DNA of 21,317 nucleotides from Condylostoma magnum (taxonomy: Eukaryota; Ciliophora; Heterotrichea; Heterotrichida; Condylostomatidae): contig CAKKTI010000058.1 of assembly GCA_920105805.1 (NCBI GenBank), forward strand, positions 55,980 to 77,296. Reading direction: 5' to 3'. Below the pieces are notes generated by a model. That model saw nothing but the letters and a program-made list of their open reading frames with translations. It searched no databases and had not been told where the DNA came from. This document shows positions 1-12,155 of the stretch, in pieces. The position numbers and the translations under genes are program-made. The stretch's first letter is position 1; every line of letters starts with the position of its first letter.

Positions 1-61
1 CAAATTATCCTTATTTAACCTATTATCAAAAACACAATGAATCCAATATATTAATATCAAA

Positions 62-1138
62 ATGTTAGAACACTTTAAGCTTCTATGAGAGATGAGTTGC
101 TGCTACGAGCTTTAATTGAATATAGCTGAAACAATAATAAAAGGATTTGGTTTCCCAGAGCTAGTTTTCATACACACAAAAGTAGACGGATGTATTTGTT
201 TTGAATAAGTATCTGATTAACTAGAAAGTATTATTTAAAGATGACTAGATAAAAGCAATGACTAAGTTCCCTTAGCTGTAATTAAATTTGAGATATTCAA
301 AAATGTACAAACTATAGTATGCGAAACTTCCTAAGAAATTTATTAAGCCTTCTAAGGAAATGATGAAAAGATTGTATAGCAAGTTGTTATTTAGAAAAAG
401 AAGGGATAATAAGCTAATATCAGAAATTATCCCTAAGTAAATGTTGAATGAATAAGATAAAATAATAGACTTATAATTGGAACAGTCAGATAACAAAAGG
501 ATATTAAGTCCCGTAAAAGCTATTCAAGCAATAAATGTAGAGTAATAAACTACAATAATATCGATGCTAAAGACTAATCTATAGTTAAAAAATTATCGTT
601 AAGTTTTATAGAGAAATTTTACCAATTTTTACTCAAATATAAAGGAGAAGCTATAGATGAGATTCAATTCTCCCTTATGAAAAATTTAAAGTAAAAATGA
701 GTGTTTCTTAACATAAAGCATCTAGAAACCTCATAATACAAGATTTAAACAAAGTAGTTTAATACTGTACTAAGACAACCATGTTGAGTAATTAAAACAA
801 TTTCTGATTCCCCTTCATTTTAGTATGATGCTTTTAAAACTGTTAGAAATATGCAGAAAATGCTAGAAAACTCTATTAAATAATTAGAAGAAGCTAGACA
901 TGATAAAAAGGAGTTTACCTTTACAGATTTTATTAACCATTTACGTAGAAGAAGAGGAGTTTAAGAATCACAGCTCAGTAAAAATGAATCAACTCCGATT
1001 ATATTCAAGCGTTGTATTAGTCAAGATGAAATAAATGCTAGAAGAGAGTTATCTAAAGCATCGAGATAAATTGACACAAAAAGAAAGAGAGGTGAACTTA
1101 GAAGACAAACTACTTTATTACATTTTAATAATATGTAA
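62..1138 (+). CDS. Unknown basic protein, 358 aa
   Basis: I do not recognise this protein. Read with TAA/TAG as Gln and TGA as Trp, the frame is open from 62 to a TAA at 1136-1138. Five TGA codons fall inside it (86, 242, 449, 698, 785) and read as Trp in ordinary-looking contexts. The N-terminal third is mixed hydrophobic and globular-looking. The middle has a helical stretch, and the C-terminal 100 residues are rich in Arg, Lys, Glu and Ser with a run of four Arg (HLRRRRG), which suggests a nuclear or nucleic-acid/cytoskeleton contact; that is inference only. The start at 62 was chosen because it follows CAAA, like most starts here. The frame is also open to the window edge, so a longer N-terminus is possible. 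It converges on the CDPK-like gene with about 60 bp between the stops. Confidence 0.7.
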
Positions 1139-1200
1139 TTTAAGTGCTATTATAAGCAATATTTCCATAGAAGTTTAAGCTCATTTTTATCTAATGTTTA

Positions 1201-2670
1201 TCAAAAATCATTAATCATCATCTCCTTAAACTCTTCTATTTCTATAAGTCCATTTCCATCTTTATCTACTTCTCGTATTAATTACTCTCATCCTAGTTTA
1301 GAGCCTTCCTGAATCTCGCCTAAAACTTCATACAAATCCTGAGCTCCTATAGATCCTTATCCCTCTCTGTCAAACAGCTTAAATGCTAATTCTAAATAAG
1401 TATCATTAAGAAGGGTTTCTCTTTTACTAGCTGCCATTATAAACTCTGTATATTCAATATACCCGTTTCTATCAATATCAACTTATTTCATTATGTCAGT
1501 AACAACTTACTATGCTTAAAACTTAGGCATGTATTTAGAGTACTGTTCTTCTAGTTCAAGTTAACTTAATTTGCCGTCTCCATTAGAATCAATTGTTCTG
1601 AAAACTTCAATTAACCCTGACTAATCGTATGTATTAATCAACTAAGCAGCTATATAAGCAAATGCTGCTTTTTGCAACTTCTGTTTAGAATTAAACTCCT
1701 TCATATGCTTTAAAGCCATTTACTTCTTTGCAGGTGAAGTGGAACTACGAAATTTTCGTCTTTTAAATCAAGAATGTTTTATCAATTCTGATGCCTATGG
1801 CCTTTCTTAGATGTCTTAACGAAGCATTCCCTGTAGTAGCTGTATTAGATCTTCTGAAGAATTATAGAAAGCAGTAGGATCAAATTCCACTGTTGCACCT
1901 TTTCCAAATAACTACTAAGCTTCTTCATCATTTTTAAATACAAAGGGTGGATATCCTGCTATAAGGTTATAAATAATAACACCGCAGCTTCATATATCAG
2001 ATTCTTTGGAAAACTAGCCTTAAAGTATCTCTGGAGCAGTGAAGTAAGTAAACTTAAACGGAATTCTACATACTTGTTGTAACAGTGAAGTCCCATATTC
2101 AGATAGTTTCAGTATAGGCTTTTTATTATCGTTTAATATGAGTTTGCCTGGATCTAAATTAACTATGAATAAATCTTGATCATGTAAGTAACTTATGGCA
2201 CTAAGCAACTAAAATCCATAATGAGCTGCTAGCTACTCAGTCAAGGAGTTATGATGATTGAGCAAATCAGCCACATTTCCACCGGGAAGGTATTCGGATA
2301 CCACGTGAAGATAAGAACTGTCTTCATAACAATCAAAAATTTTCGAAATGTTAGGATGGTCTGATTAGTATAAAATCTAAAACTTAGTATAAAATTCTTG
2401 TTTTTAGGAGTCTTATACGGGAAGATTCGATTTTAAAACAGATTTTACTGTACGTATTGCTTGTGTGTACTTAGCTTACACTTTCTTAAGAGTTCCAAAT
2501 TTACCCTGGCTTATTAGTTCTAAAATTTAGTATGTTGAATCTAAAGATTTTTAAGTCAACCGAGCAAAGGTACCACGGCGAAGAGTTATTATGGATGAAG
2601 TCTTTTAATTTACTTCATTAGTTACTGTTTATCTTTAATCCTTAAATTTATTACAGATCTTGCATCCCAT
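1201..2670 (-). CDS. CDPK-like protein with inactive kinase domain and EF hands
   Basis: This 489-aa protein has the full layout of a calcium-dependent protein kinase: N-terminal MGCKIC (a myristoylation plus palmitoylation signal, so probably membrane-anchored), a kinase domain at about 47-310, a junction helix, and EF loops at about 361-372, 398-409, 434-445 and 469-480. Loops 1, 2 and 4 keep the Ca-binding pattern; loop 3 (DREGQGSIGAQD) is degenerate. The kinase fold is clear (GKFG loop, Lys76, DHPNI, FTAPEIL, DIWSCGV with TGA 1990-1992 as Trp), but key residues are changed. The first Gly of the loop is Ser, the helix-C Glu is Lys, HRDLKPEN aligns without gaps to IVNLDPGK (residues 169-176), and DFG is EYG (191-193). 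It should therefore be a calcium-responsive pseudokinase. The stop is TGA at 1201-1203, followed directly by TAA. No introns are needed. Confidence 0.93.
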
Positions 2671-3072
2671 TTTACAATATAAATATTTTGAGGAATTAAT
2701 ACGTAAATTAAGTATAATAGATTTAGTTAACTATATAGTATTAAGAACATTTGTTGTGTATATTATGGGAATATTTCTGTGTATTTGTTTATACTTGGCT
2801 TATAAGGTTAGATAATATATCTTTAAAAGTTTAGTTAAAACCATTTATTTAGAAAAGTTATATTATAGTAGGCTATTTCTAAATTTAAGCTATAAAAAGG
2901 AATATTATATAGTTATTAGTAAAATAGTCATTATTACTGTTTTTAGAATAATGAGTATTATGCTAGTTTTCTAATTTGCATTATAGAATTTATTTCTGTA
3001 TGACTTATAAGTATATAAATACTCCCTAAACTTAATACAACAATCCTTTCTTGCATTTACAGTTATTATAAA
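2671..3072. promoter_or_regulatory. Divergent intergenic region, 402 bp
   Basis: This is the gap between the CDPK-like gene (leftward) and CFAP46 (rightward), so it should hold both promoters. It is very AT-rich with dense stops in all frames and no convincing small gene. TATA-like runs include TATAAAAAGG near 2890 and TATATAAATACT near 3012, the latter about 60 bp before the CFAP46 start. Their role is inferred from position only. Confidence 0.5.
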
Positions 3073-6000
3073 ATGGCAGAAGAACAAAGACTTAGATAAC
3101 TGCTGGATTAGTCAAATTACTACTGAGACAACAGAGACTCCGATTAAACTTTTACTACCCAAGCAATAGACCTATTAACCGAAGCAAGTGATTCAATCCA
3201 GAACAATCCTTAATGTCTCGGATAATCTATATCTCTTTAAACCTTAGTAATACTCGGGGAAACAGCCCTAAAACTGCAACAAACAGAAACCGCATAAAGA
3301 ACAATACAGATGTTCTACCAACAAAACTCCTAACAAGACTAATTCTACATCCGAGCCCTTTTGATCTCCGGACAACTCGATGCTCTAAGCCTTCAAGGAA
3401 CAAAAGGTGAACCGTCAATACAGAAAACTCGGCAAGCATTTGCCCATATACTAAAAGCTTTAGAAATTATTTAAAAGCCAGAGAATAAGCCTAGATACGT
3501 ATTTCTAGTATTCAACACTTCCTTAGCAGCATGAAAAATCCTAAGGCCAATGTTCAAGTCAGGATTCTCTCGCAGTATTGTAGACTATATCGAAAAAATC
3601 AGCCAATCCTTGGAAGACATAGACGACGCCGACCTGGGCTGGCGTATAAGATGGCTTCAAGCACTGGCAAACGCTTAAATGGATGCAGAAAAGAAGCCGG
3701 AGGCTTCTAAAGCAGCCGATAAACTCTGAGACTTAATAAAGAAAAAGGGAAATGTAGATTTCAGTGAGATCCTCTGGCGCCTGAGAGTGCATATAAACAA
3801 GGAATCTGCGGGTAATATAAGGAAAGAGGCAGAGGGTGTAAAGGGGGACTTGAAGTTTAATGTAGCTTTATAGTAACTTAGATCAGGGGGAGTTGCGGAG
3901 GCCTAAGTGGAAAGGGAGCTGGCTTCTATACTGACGGCCAAGCCTGGGCCTGATGGACTGTCTGAGGCCATAAGAGTGGCATTGCAGTACAACCTAGTCA
4001 CATATGCTGGGCAGTTGCTGGAGCAGTACTAGACCGTGAGACAGCCTGGACTGAGAGCCCGCATATTGGTTGAGTATTCAAAGGCTGAGTATCTAGTCAA
4101 AAGCAGTCAGGGCGATTTACATCAGTGGGATATGCAGATAGAAAATAGAGTAGAAGCATTGAGAGTTCTAGATAGAGCCATGGTTGCTAATAAAAGGCTG
4201 TAGGATCCTGGAGTCACTACTGAAGGTTGTGTCTTAATTTGGAATATTGGAAAACCGTTGCTTACTGGGAAGTTTAGGGAAAAGACATATAGACCGTTTT
4301 TAACTGCTTCTCAGTTCTTAGAGTAGATGGACTCACATCTACATGATCTAAGGATTTGTTTTCATTTGGAGCTGTGTAGTTATGAATTATCATAAGATTT
4401 TATTGCTAAGGCTGAAGGGTAGCTTGATAAGGCTTACCTGTTAGACAGTTCTTTACTTAAAACTAATATTCAAGCATAAGAGGATGAAGATATTGCATAC
4501 TTTTTACGTCCTTATGATAGACAACTTATTCCAATGCTGTAAAAGGTTAAACTGAAAAAAAATATATACAGACTTCCTGATCCTGGACTTGAACAAGCTA
4601 TTTTAGATATAGAGCAAGCAAAATCTCTTACAACAGGTTAATTTGCTCTGTTATAAAGGGCTTTTGAAAACTTAATTATTGACCCTCCTGAGTTCCAGTC
4701 TAAAGGGGAAAATTTAATAGACGAGGAAATACAAGAACAATAAGATAAGTATCAAAAGTAACTATGAAGAGATTAAATAACCCGTCACTAACTAGCAGGA
4801 TAAGTATGCCAAATGTCACTAAACGCAAAATAACTAGCACTAGCTGAGGAATCTGCCCAATGGGTGCTTAATAAGGAATGGGACCCTGTTAAATTTCCAG
4901 AGCTTGTAATGAATCAGGCAAATTGTAGATTTGTGCTGGGATAATGCATGGCTGAGCGACTAAAACAGCAGAATGTAGAGCCAGGATTTCTAAACTCAAT
5001 AAGACTAGGAGCTGTTCCTTAAAGTGAGCTGCTATAAATGGACGAGACCACCCAGCAAACAACTGAATGGAAATAAATGGTATTACAACACATAAAAGAA
5101 GGAGTGCAATTAGGAAACACTGTAAACTAATCCTGGATTTGCATCAACGGTGCTATTCATCTATGAAACATATACCTTTCAGTATTCCAACACCCATCCT
5201 TCGAGTTTCATGTTTTACCGGAATTACAAGAAACACTCAAATCTATTATAGAGGCTGTGATTAACTAGATTAATAAGTAACAACTAGTAGCACCACCCAA
5301 TACACTCATTCCTATGAACAAAATAGTAGACTTTTATTACATGAAAAAGCTGGAAATACTAGCTGAAATGACTACAATCTTCTCCCGATTAGCCCTGCAC
5401 AATGGAAACTATGAAGAAATGCTCCGTTTCTGCGAGGAATTGCTAATAAAGCCTCTGGGGCCAAATCATAGAAAAGAAATTGAGAGATTAAGAGGAGCTG
5501 CTTTGGCAGCTCGAGGAAGTGCTGCTCCGGCAGCAAAAGGAACTGCTTAACTAGGAAAACAGGCTGAGTCTGGTACAAGTGAAGTTCAAAATCTGATGGA
5601 AAATGCCAGAGTTATGATCAAAGACCCAGGGAAGAAAACTCTGTGCATTGAGGCTCTTAAAAAGGCGTTGAATTTGCTAACTAGTTGGAATCCTGAAGAG
5701 AACGAATAAGATTGGATCTTGCATGCGGAGCTATGGGTAAAACTAGGCAGATAGTGCTATGAGATAGATGATTTGAGTAAATAAGCACTAGTATGCGCTT
5801 AAAGGTCAATACATTATAGAAATCAAGGGTAGATTAGTCATAAAAGGATATGCTGGTACTCAGTCGCTGAGTTTTTGTATGGGTAAGTTTTGTCTAAGAT
5901 GGTGAATTTTGATAAATAAGAGATAGAAGCTTAGGAAAGGTTGTAATTATCCGCAATGGAACATCTATTATAAGCTGCAGCTTTGGGGTTAGATGTGAAG

Positions 6001-9000
6001 TATAATAAATTAGTACTAGATGCTGCTAGGTAGTAATATAACGTGGCTATTGGAGTAAAAAATAAGGTTATTTTAGTAGAACCAATGAGTACTATGTCTA
6101 ATATGCTCATTTAGCTAAAGGACTCAAGTGATCCCGACTTTTTACTCAATTTCTACCAAATTCTACTGGAAGCTTTGGTTTAGAGCAAAAATTGGAATTT
6201 TGGGTAAAAGGTAACTGAAAAGTCCTTTAGCTTAATTCCAAACACACATTAGAGAATACTATGGGAGTTTTTGATGCTGTTTACGAGTAAGCAGGGGAAA
6301 TCAGCAGAGTAGGTTTTAGCAAAGATTAAAGAGGGTAACCCTTTATTATAGTCTAAACTGTGGTTGAAACTAGCCCGAAGTACTGAAGACCCTGGAATAG
6401 CCTCAAATGCTTATTAGTAGGCTACTAGTATACTTAGAAGTCATGTTGATAATTCAGAGATTTTACTAGAGTGGGCTTATTACGACCATAAAAGAGGAGC
6501 TGATGTTACACATAAGATCAAGACTGCAGTTTAGATTTTGCTAGATATAGAGAAAGATGAGGATGATAATAAGTCTGCTACATCCCATAATTCACTTAGT
6601 ACATTGAATAGATAGGCCAGCATAACAGGGTCTAATAGGTCACTATAATCTAAGGTTTCAAAGAAATCTAAGGATGATCTAGATGAGTTTTTACAGGCTA
6701 ATTAAGTAACAGCATTGAATGTAACTCACTTTGATAGATTGATAAGAGGGTATGCAATGCTAGCTGAGTTGTCACCGAATTCTTAGGCACGGAGGTAAAA
6801 CATACTAAAAGCTGTGGGGTATATAAATAGAAGTTTTGAGTTAAGTGAAGTTGACACGGAAAGTAGTCTAGATGATATTGAAAAGGCTTTATAGGAGTTT
6901 GAAGATAAAGAGCATATATGTTCGTGGGCTTATGATAAGCAAGAAATGACGCATTTTTATGCAAGAAATTTAGCCTTGACCTTAATGATTGATTATGCAG
7001 AGTTGGATAAAACTTTGGTATGTTTGAAATTTTTATAGATTTTTAGTAGATGTATACTAAAAGATCAGGTATTTGAAAGAGTTTATGAGTCTTGAATGCA
7101 GAGAATTCATAAGATTCTAGGACAGGACTGCTAAGAGGTATAATTAATCAACGGTAAAAAACTAAACTAAGATTAGTTATACTGGCTAAGTTGGGAATAC
7201 ATGTAAAGGTACTAATGGTTAGAAGCGGAAAAACTGCTTTAAGATGAGTGTAAAACATAAGAAAACTTCTATCTTTTAGGTAAAATTAAAACTATGTAAG
7301 AGAAATACGCATTATCTTTAAATTATCTGCAGTAAGCCATGCAAGTTAAAACTATAAAATCTCTTTAATATGTCCCTGATACTTTAAATGCACTAAGAGA
7401 GGCGGGAAAATTTGAAGAATCCCTGTAAATGATTTAAAGTGTAGTGAATGCGTTGGAAAACTATGAGTCTCCAAATGTCCTATCAAAGTATTTGTTATAA
7501 CAATAAATCTATCTATAGCAAGCATTAATAACCTTCTAAGAATCTAATAAACAAAGCAGACTTTAAAGTGAGCGTAGGAAATTTAATAGAGTATCAGAAG
7601 AAGCAATAAACAATCTATTTTAACTCATCAGAGGCTACGGATGTTCTATTGACATCTTATTCAAATACCTAACATTTAATGACTAAGTAGTATATGAGAT
7701 TATCGAGAAACTGATGGTTAATTTATCATAAGAAGGAGTTGATTAAACACTTAAGCAATTATAAGTTAGAAGAGAATATCTAGAGCAAATTCTTCCTTTA
7801 TTTTAAGAACTTTTCAACTCAGAGTCCCCAGAAATCAGCATTCTATGGGGCTTATATCAATATAGAATTGGAATTACTTACTTTATAGAGCACATTTTGG
7901 TTCAAGAACATTCATCAAGATAGCCTGAAAAAGATCCAGTTAATAAGTACTTAGATGACATAGAATTTGTTATAAAGCAGGAAAATAATGAAGATATAAT
8001 AAGCAGTTAACAAAGAGCTGAGTAATGATTAGTTCAATCTCAATAATGTCTAAGGGAAACGATGACAGTCTACAAAGAAATTTTACTTATTTTAGATTTA
8101 ATTCAAGAAAAACAAGAAAACCAAGAAGAGGAAGTTGAGTAGGCAGAAAGCCTTGAAATCTGCTAAATTTCTAGTTTAAAAAATCTGCAAACACAATACC
8201 TGCTGTATAAAACTAATCTAAGTTTAAATGAGGGAGAATAACAGTTTTACTTACTTGCAAACATGCAGAATAGTTTAACCAGAAAGATATTTTTAGAAAC
8301 TTTTCTGAATAATACTTAAAAAGGCTTTAAAGACAGATTATTACTGTAATACATGCTGAGATAACCTCTAAGAGACTCTATTTTCAATGAAGTTGATATA
8401 TCTGAGCCTTTATAAAACAGTTAAATTTGGAAAGTCTTAAACTGGGAGCCTAAAATGAGTGAAATATACGAAAGACTTTAACCAAATTAAGCAATTCTAA
8501 TCCTACAGTTTTCCCCAGACTTTGCTTTAGGATACGCGGGATTAATGACATTGGACAAAGATAAAGCCTCCTCATTCCTAACATTAACACATCAGCTAAA
8601 TGACTAAGAACAAATAAAAATAGATGAAATGATAGAGTAGATCAGACAAATGAAGAAACAGTTAGAAAAAACTCCAATTAACTCTGAATAAGAATATTAA
8701 GACCTACATGCCGATTTAGACAATTAAATGCAGCACTTTATATACGAACTGAATGCACTGTTATTTTGGCTGAATGATCCAATCAATAACGCCTTAAATC
8801 CTCCTGAGCCGATAGAGCCAGTAGAGGAGACTAAGAAGAAGGGAGCAGCAGTTAAAAAGGATGATAAAGGAATTGATCCTAACATTCCTTTACCTACAAG
8901 TGGAATTAACACTTTAGTAATTTGCTTGGATCACAGACTACATGATCTTCCTATTGAAAACTTACCATGTATATAAACTGTTCCTATATAAACAAGAGAC

Positions 9001-9573
9001 TTTTCGTTACAAAATTACGATTATAAGCTCAAACATCCTTTACCTTTAAGTAAAGATATGCTAAAATACGCAATCGAACGTCCCTTGGAGCCTGATGCCG
9101 CTTAAGAGTTTACAAGTTTAAACCAGGAATTAACAGCTGCTAAGTGGGAGAATGGACAAAGTGTTGAAAAGGGAGAATGGGAAAGATTATGTAGTAGTTC
9201 GTCAATGTTATTAAGGTTAAATACTATAGGAATTGATGAGGAGGGGACTTTAAGTTTAAGTATATTGGCACCTCCAAGAGCTTGTGTTATTTTGGATAGA
9301 TTTAACACATAGAAATAATATGTTACTAATTTTAAGACAAGAGAAAAACTTACTGCTAGAATTTTTAGTAGTATTGGATGCTAAGGGGTTTTAGTTAATA
9401 ATTGGCCTATTGCACCATATAAGGCCTATAGCTTTAGTAGATATTTTTATAAAAACTTTATGACTTAATAGATGCTTGGAAGCATTTTGTATAATCATAA
9501 GTAAAGCTAAGAAATGTTTTTGGATAAGATCAGTTTAGTTTATTACGGCATTTCAAGTTTAAAGATAGCTTAG
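3073..9573 (+). CDS. CFAP46: CFAP46, central-apparatus protein of motile cilia
   Basis: This is a single uninterrupted frame of 2166 aa. CFAP46 (FAP46, also TTC40) is a large TPR-like subunit of the C1d projection of the central pair, which controls ciliary beating. The N-terminus matches the animal protein in order: RYVFLVFNTSLAAWKILRP at about 141-159 corresponds to the conserved FLVYN...W..VRP block, with TGA 3532-3534 at the conserved Trp. WNIGKPLL with a following RPF.....LE.MDSHL..LR segment and a WICINGAIHLWN segment match further blocks. The body is helical and repeat-like. Near the C-terminus lie CLDHRLHDLPIENLP and TRDFSLQ (about 1975-1980), typical of the family's end. The length is somewhat below animal proteins (about 2700 aa). 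An Ala-rich linker (about 805-825) and a Lys-rich one (near 8826-8870) are probably disordered. The end is set at TAG-TAA 9571-9576 because stop-codon density rises sharply after it; TGA at 9640 is the alternative. Confidence 0.93.
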
Positions 9574-9908
9574 TAATCATTTTAGTTTTGTTTAATATGT
9601 TGTTATGATCTGAATAGTTAATTATAGGAGTAAATTATTTGAAACTATATGCAGTTATAAGTGGAATGATAGAGAAAATTAATTTGCTTTGTACCAGTTT
9701 TTTTTACAATGATGTCTCTTTAATAAGTTCTAAAATAAGTGTAATTATTTAAGATCTAAAAAGGAAAAAAATATATGAATTTACTATATATCAATTTTAC
9801 ATTATATAACAACTATTGCATCAAAGGACTTACATAGCAATATTATAAGTGATCCTTATACTAAACCCTTTAGTTTCCTTGCATTTAAAGCCATAACTTA
9901 CTATAAAA
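9574..9908. other. Intergenic region downstream of CFAP46
   Basis: This 335-bp gap lies between two rightward genes. The CFAP46 frame stays open here only by reading many TAA, TAG and TGA codons (about 13 in the first 60 codons), far above the level inside the gene. I therefore treat it as 3' flank plus the promoter of the next gene. An ATG at 9775 leads nowhere convincing. Confidence 0.5.
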
Positions 9909-10643
9909 ATGAACTAGGGTAATAATGATCCTGACTTTATAGCAGTAGGATAGGTATGACAACCATCCTAACCAAATTAAAACTAAGATCCATTCATCTA
10001 GAATAACTATAATATTGATAGAGGAGCTTTACGACCTTATGGACAAAGATTAAAAATTTTTACCTTATGTCATGCACTCTTCTTGATTTTTGTAGGAATT
10101 ATTTTATTAATCATTCCAATTATAACGCTGATTGTCTTAATAGAAGCTTTATTTCCTATTTGTGGATTCATTGGAGTGGTAAAAGGAAAATCTTGGTTAC
10201 TTATAATTTACGCCGTATTTTTGATATTAGCAACTGTAATAGAATTCGTTGTAATTGTTCTTTCTCAAGGTATTTTATTTTTAATTATGACTTCATTAGC
10301 ATATGCACTGATTATGATAATAATTCTGTATAATACAATTAAATTCTGTATACATGCAAGGGGACTTTAAGATTTTTAAATTGTGAATATAATGAGAGGG
10401 AGACCTTATAATTATCAACCTTCTTAAGCAATGGTAGATAATGTACAGTTTTAACCACCTCCTCAAGTTAGGCAGGATATTAATCAAATGCCATAGTATA
10501 ATGCCCTGTAAGGAATAAGTACTTATAACTAGCAAATTTATTATAATGATTAGCAAGCTAATAATCCTCAATTTAATGAAGATAGCCAGTAGTACCATTA
10601 GATAATCAATTATTTTACTTAATTGGAGTTGTCCCAAATTTAA
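9909..10643 (+). CDS. Multi-pass membrane protein with Q/N/Y/P-rich tail
   Basis: About 244 aa, family not recognised. A polar N-terminus of about 45 residues, rich in Gln, Asn and Pro, includes TGA 9957 read as Trp (GQVWQPSQ). It is followed by about 105 strongly hydrophobic residues that hold three to four transmembrane helices (for example FLIFVGIILLIIPIITLIVL, LLIIYAVFLILATVIEFVVI and ILFLIMTSLAYALIMIIIL). A cytosolic-looking tail follows, rich in Gln, Asn, Tyr and Pro (NYQPSQ, FQPPPQV, YYNDQQANNPQ). The layout resembles small tetraspan proteins, but no Cys-Cys-Gly or other family signature is visible. The start follows CTATAAAA, the usual start context here. The end is uncertain: TAA at 10641 is chosen, with TAA at 10620 also possible. 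The hydrophobic core is the firm part. Confidence 0.75.
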
Positions 10644-11048
10644 ATCATAAGTACATTTTATATATTTTGTAATAGTTAGAATATATAATGCACAGAACCC
10701 TTCAATTCTGATTAGACTAGTGCTTATAAATTATCAACAGTTGTATGTTATTACTAGTAATTCAGTTACTACTATTTAAAATTGATGCGTTATTGCAAAG
10801 TATTAAATAACCCTTCTTTGATTATAAAATATGTAACTTATTTTTGAAATAGCCACAAAATGACTATGAAATTATCCTCTAACACCCCAAATTGATAAAA
10901 TACTCATAATTTATGAGTTATCTTACAAATATTTTTATTACTCTCAATAAAAACTAATTCACTCACTTCTTTAAATTACTATCATACAAAATTAACTCCA
11001 ATCCACAATACAAACATCTAAAACAATCTTATATTTAACATAACTAAT
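10644..11048. other. Intergenic region, 405 bp
   Basis: AT-rich gap between two rightward genes. The frame of the upstream gene can be read on only by accepting frequent stop codons. A short ATG frame at 10860 hits TGA-TAA after a dozen codons. Nothing else is visible. The last 100 bp are rich in A, C and T on the plus strand and probably include the promoter of the next gene. Confidence 0.45.
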
Positions 11049-12080
11049 ATGGAAGCAAAATAACTCTACGATATCAAGTAAATTTAAGTCTTTACCAATT
11101 AAGGAGAACAGATTGATTTAAAATTACCCTAAGGATCGAAATTCTGGGTAGTGATAATTTCTAGTGGAGGAGCTGAAACAGTAAGCTAGATTAAATCAAT
11201 GTATCCAGATGAGGAGGTTTTTACTCTATACATCGGTGATTTTAACGATGAGGAATGAAAATAAAACGAATGATATTGGATAGGAGAGACAATATAAGTC
11301 AGCGAAGTATGCAAAATAATGGGATGCTAAGAATTACCGTGGTGAGGAGCTTTTGTTGATGAGCCATCAATTGTACAGGAAGAGGAAGAAGATCCCTAGG
11401 AATTTGTTGAAAGTATTATTGACGGTATAATTGATGGTATAATAGAGTAGGATGAGACTTATCAGATGGATGAGGAGTGGGACACCTACAAGCCTGTAAT
11501 ACCTAGTGATATTTCAGAGATTCCTTAAAATCAAAGCTAGGATAAAGTTGATTAGGAAGTTTAAACTGAGGAAAATGTGTAAGAAGATCTGGATCACTAT
11601 AAAGAATTATGTGAGAATCAAAATAATCAAATTAACTAACTACTGGATAAAGTACAATAAAAAGAGATAGAAATAGAGGCTTTGCAAAGTAAATTAAAGA
11701 AATTCGAGAAAAAACAAGCTTAATCTACTAATTCTTCAGTACTTCAAAGTAAATTTGTATCTTACACAAATTAAGCGCCCTTGTAATCTAAGAATAGAAG
11801 TTAAAATGACTATGATTTCTGGCAAACCCCAGATGATTAATTTGATTAGTTATAATAAGGGACAAAGTTTGAAGATATAGCAGCTTAGAAAGATTTGTGG
11901 ATTGTTAGTATGACTAATAACAAATCAATGGATCTTCATACTAAGGTTGGAATCAGGGGGAAAAGAGGATTCAAGCCTAATCCTCTTACTAAGAATTTGA
12001 TATCATAAAACGAGTTGTTAAGTAAAGCAGGGCATAGCAGCGTTAAAACCATAGCAAGAAGAAAAACACGTAAGTTATGA
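11049..12080 (+). CDS. Unknown acidic coiled-coil protein, 343 aa
   Basis: No known family. Residues 1-110 look globular, with beta-like segments (KFWVVIISSGG, EEVFTLYIGDF) and a KIMGCQELPWWGAF stretch. The order of strands and the Pro before the last strand recall a thioredoxin-like fold, but there is no CxxC, so this is a weak suggestion. Three TGA codons (11256, 11271, 11343) read as Trp in a cluster with normal TGG codons (EEWKQNEWYW, PWWG). A very acidic region follows, with a short tandem repeat (SIIDGIIDGIIEQ), then a heptad-like coiled coil at about 185-225. The basic C-terminus ends RRKTRKL. The stop is TGA 12078-12080, so this one gene uses TGA both as Trp and as terminator. It converges on the kinase gene with 75 bp between. 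Confidence 0.75.
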
Positions 12081-12155
12081 TATATTATTCTTAATTTGTT
12101 ATGTTTATGGAGTAATATATTTTTGTACACCATTTCCATATTATAATATTACAAC

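Noticed and set aside
3213-3439. Overlapping frames of 65-70 aa on both strands under the standard code
   Set aside because: Both lie inside the CFAP46 frame, which matches the family continuously here.
9574-9908. Extension of CFAP46 to TGA 9640 or beyond
   Set aside because: Stop-codon density triples after 9571 and the family-typical end has been reached; kept only as an alternative.
10296-10637. A 113-aa hydrophobic open frame on the minus strand
   Set aside because: It is the antisense shadow of the membrane protein gene; its hydrophobicity mirrors AT-rich transmembrane codons.
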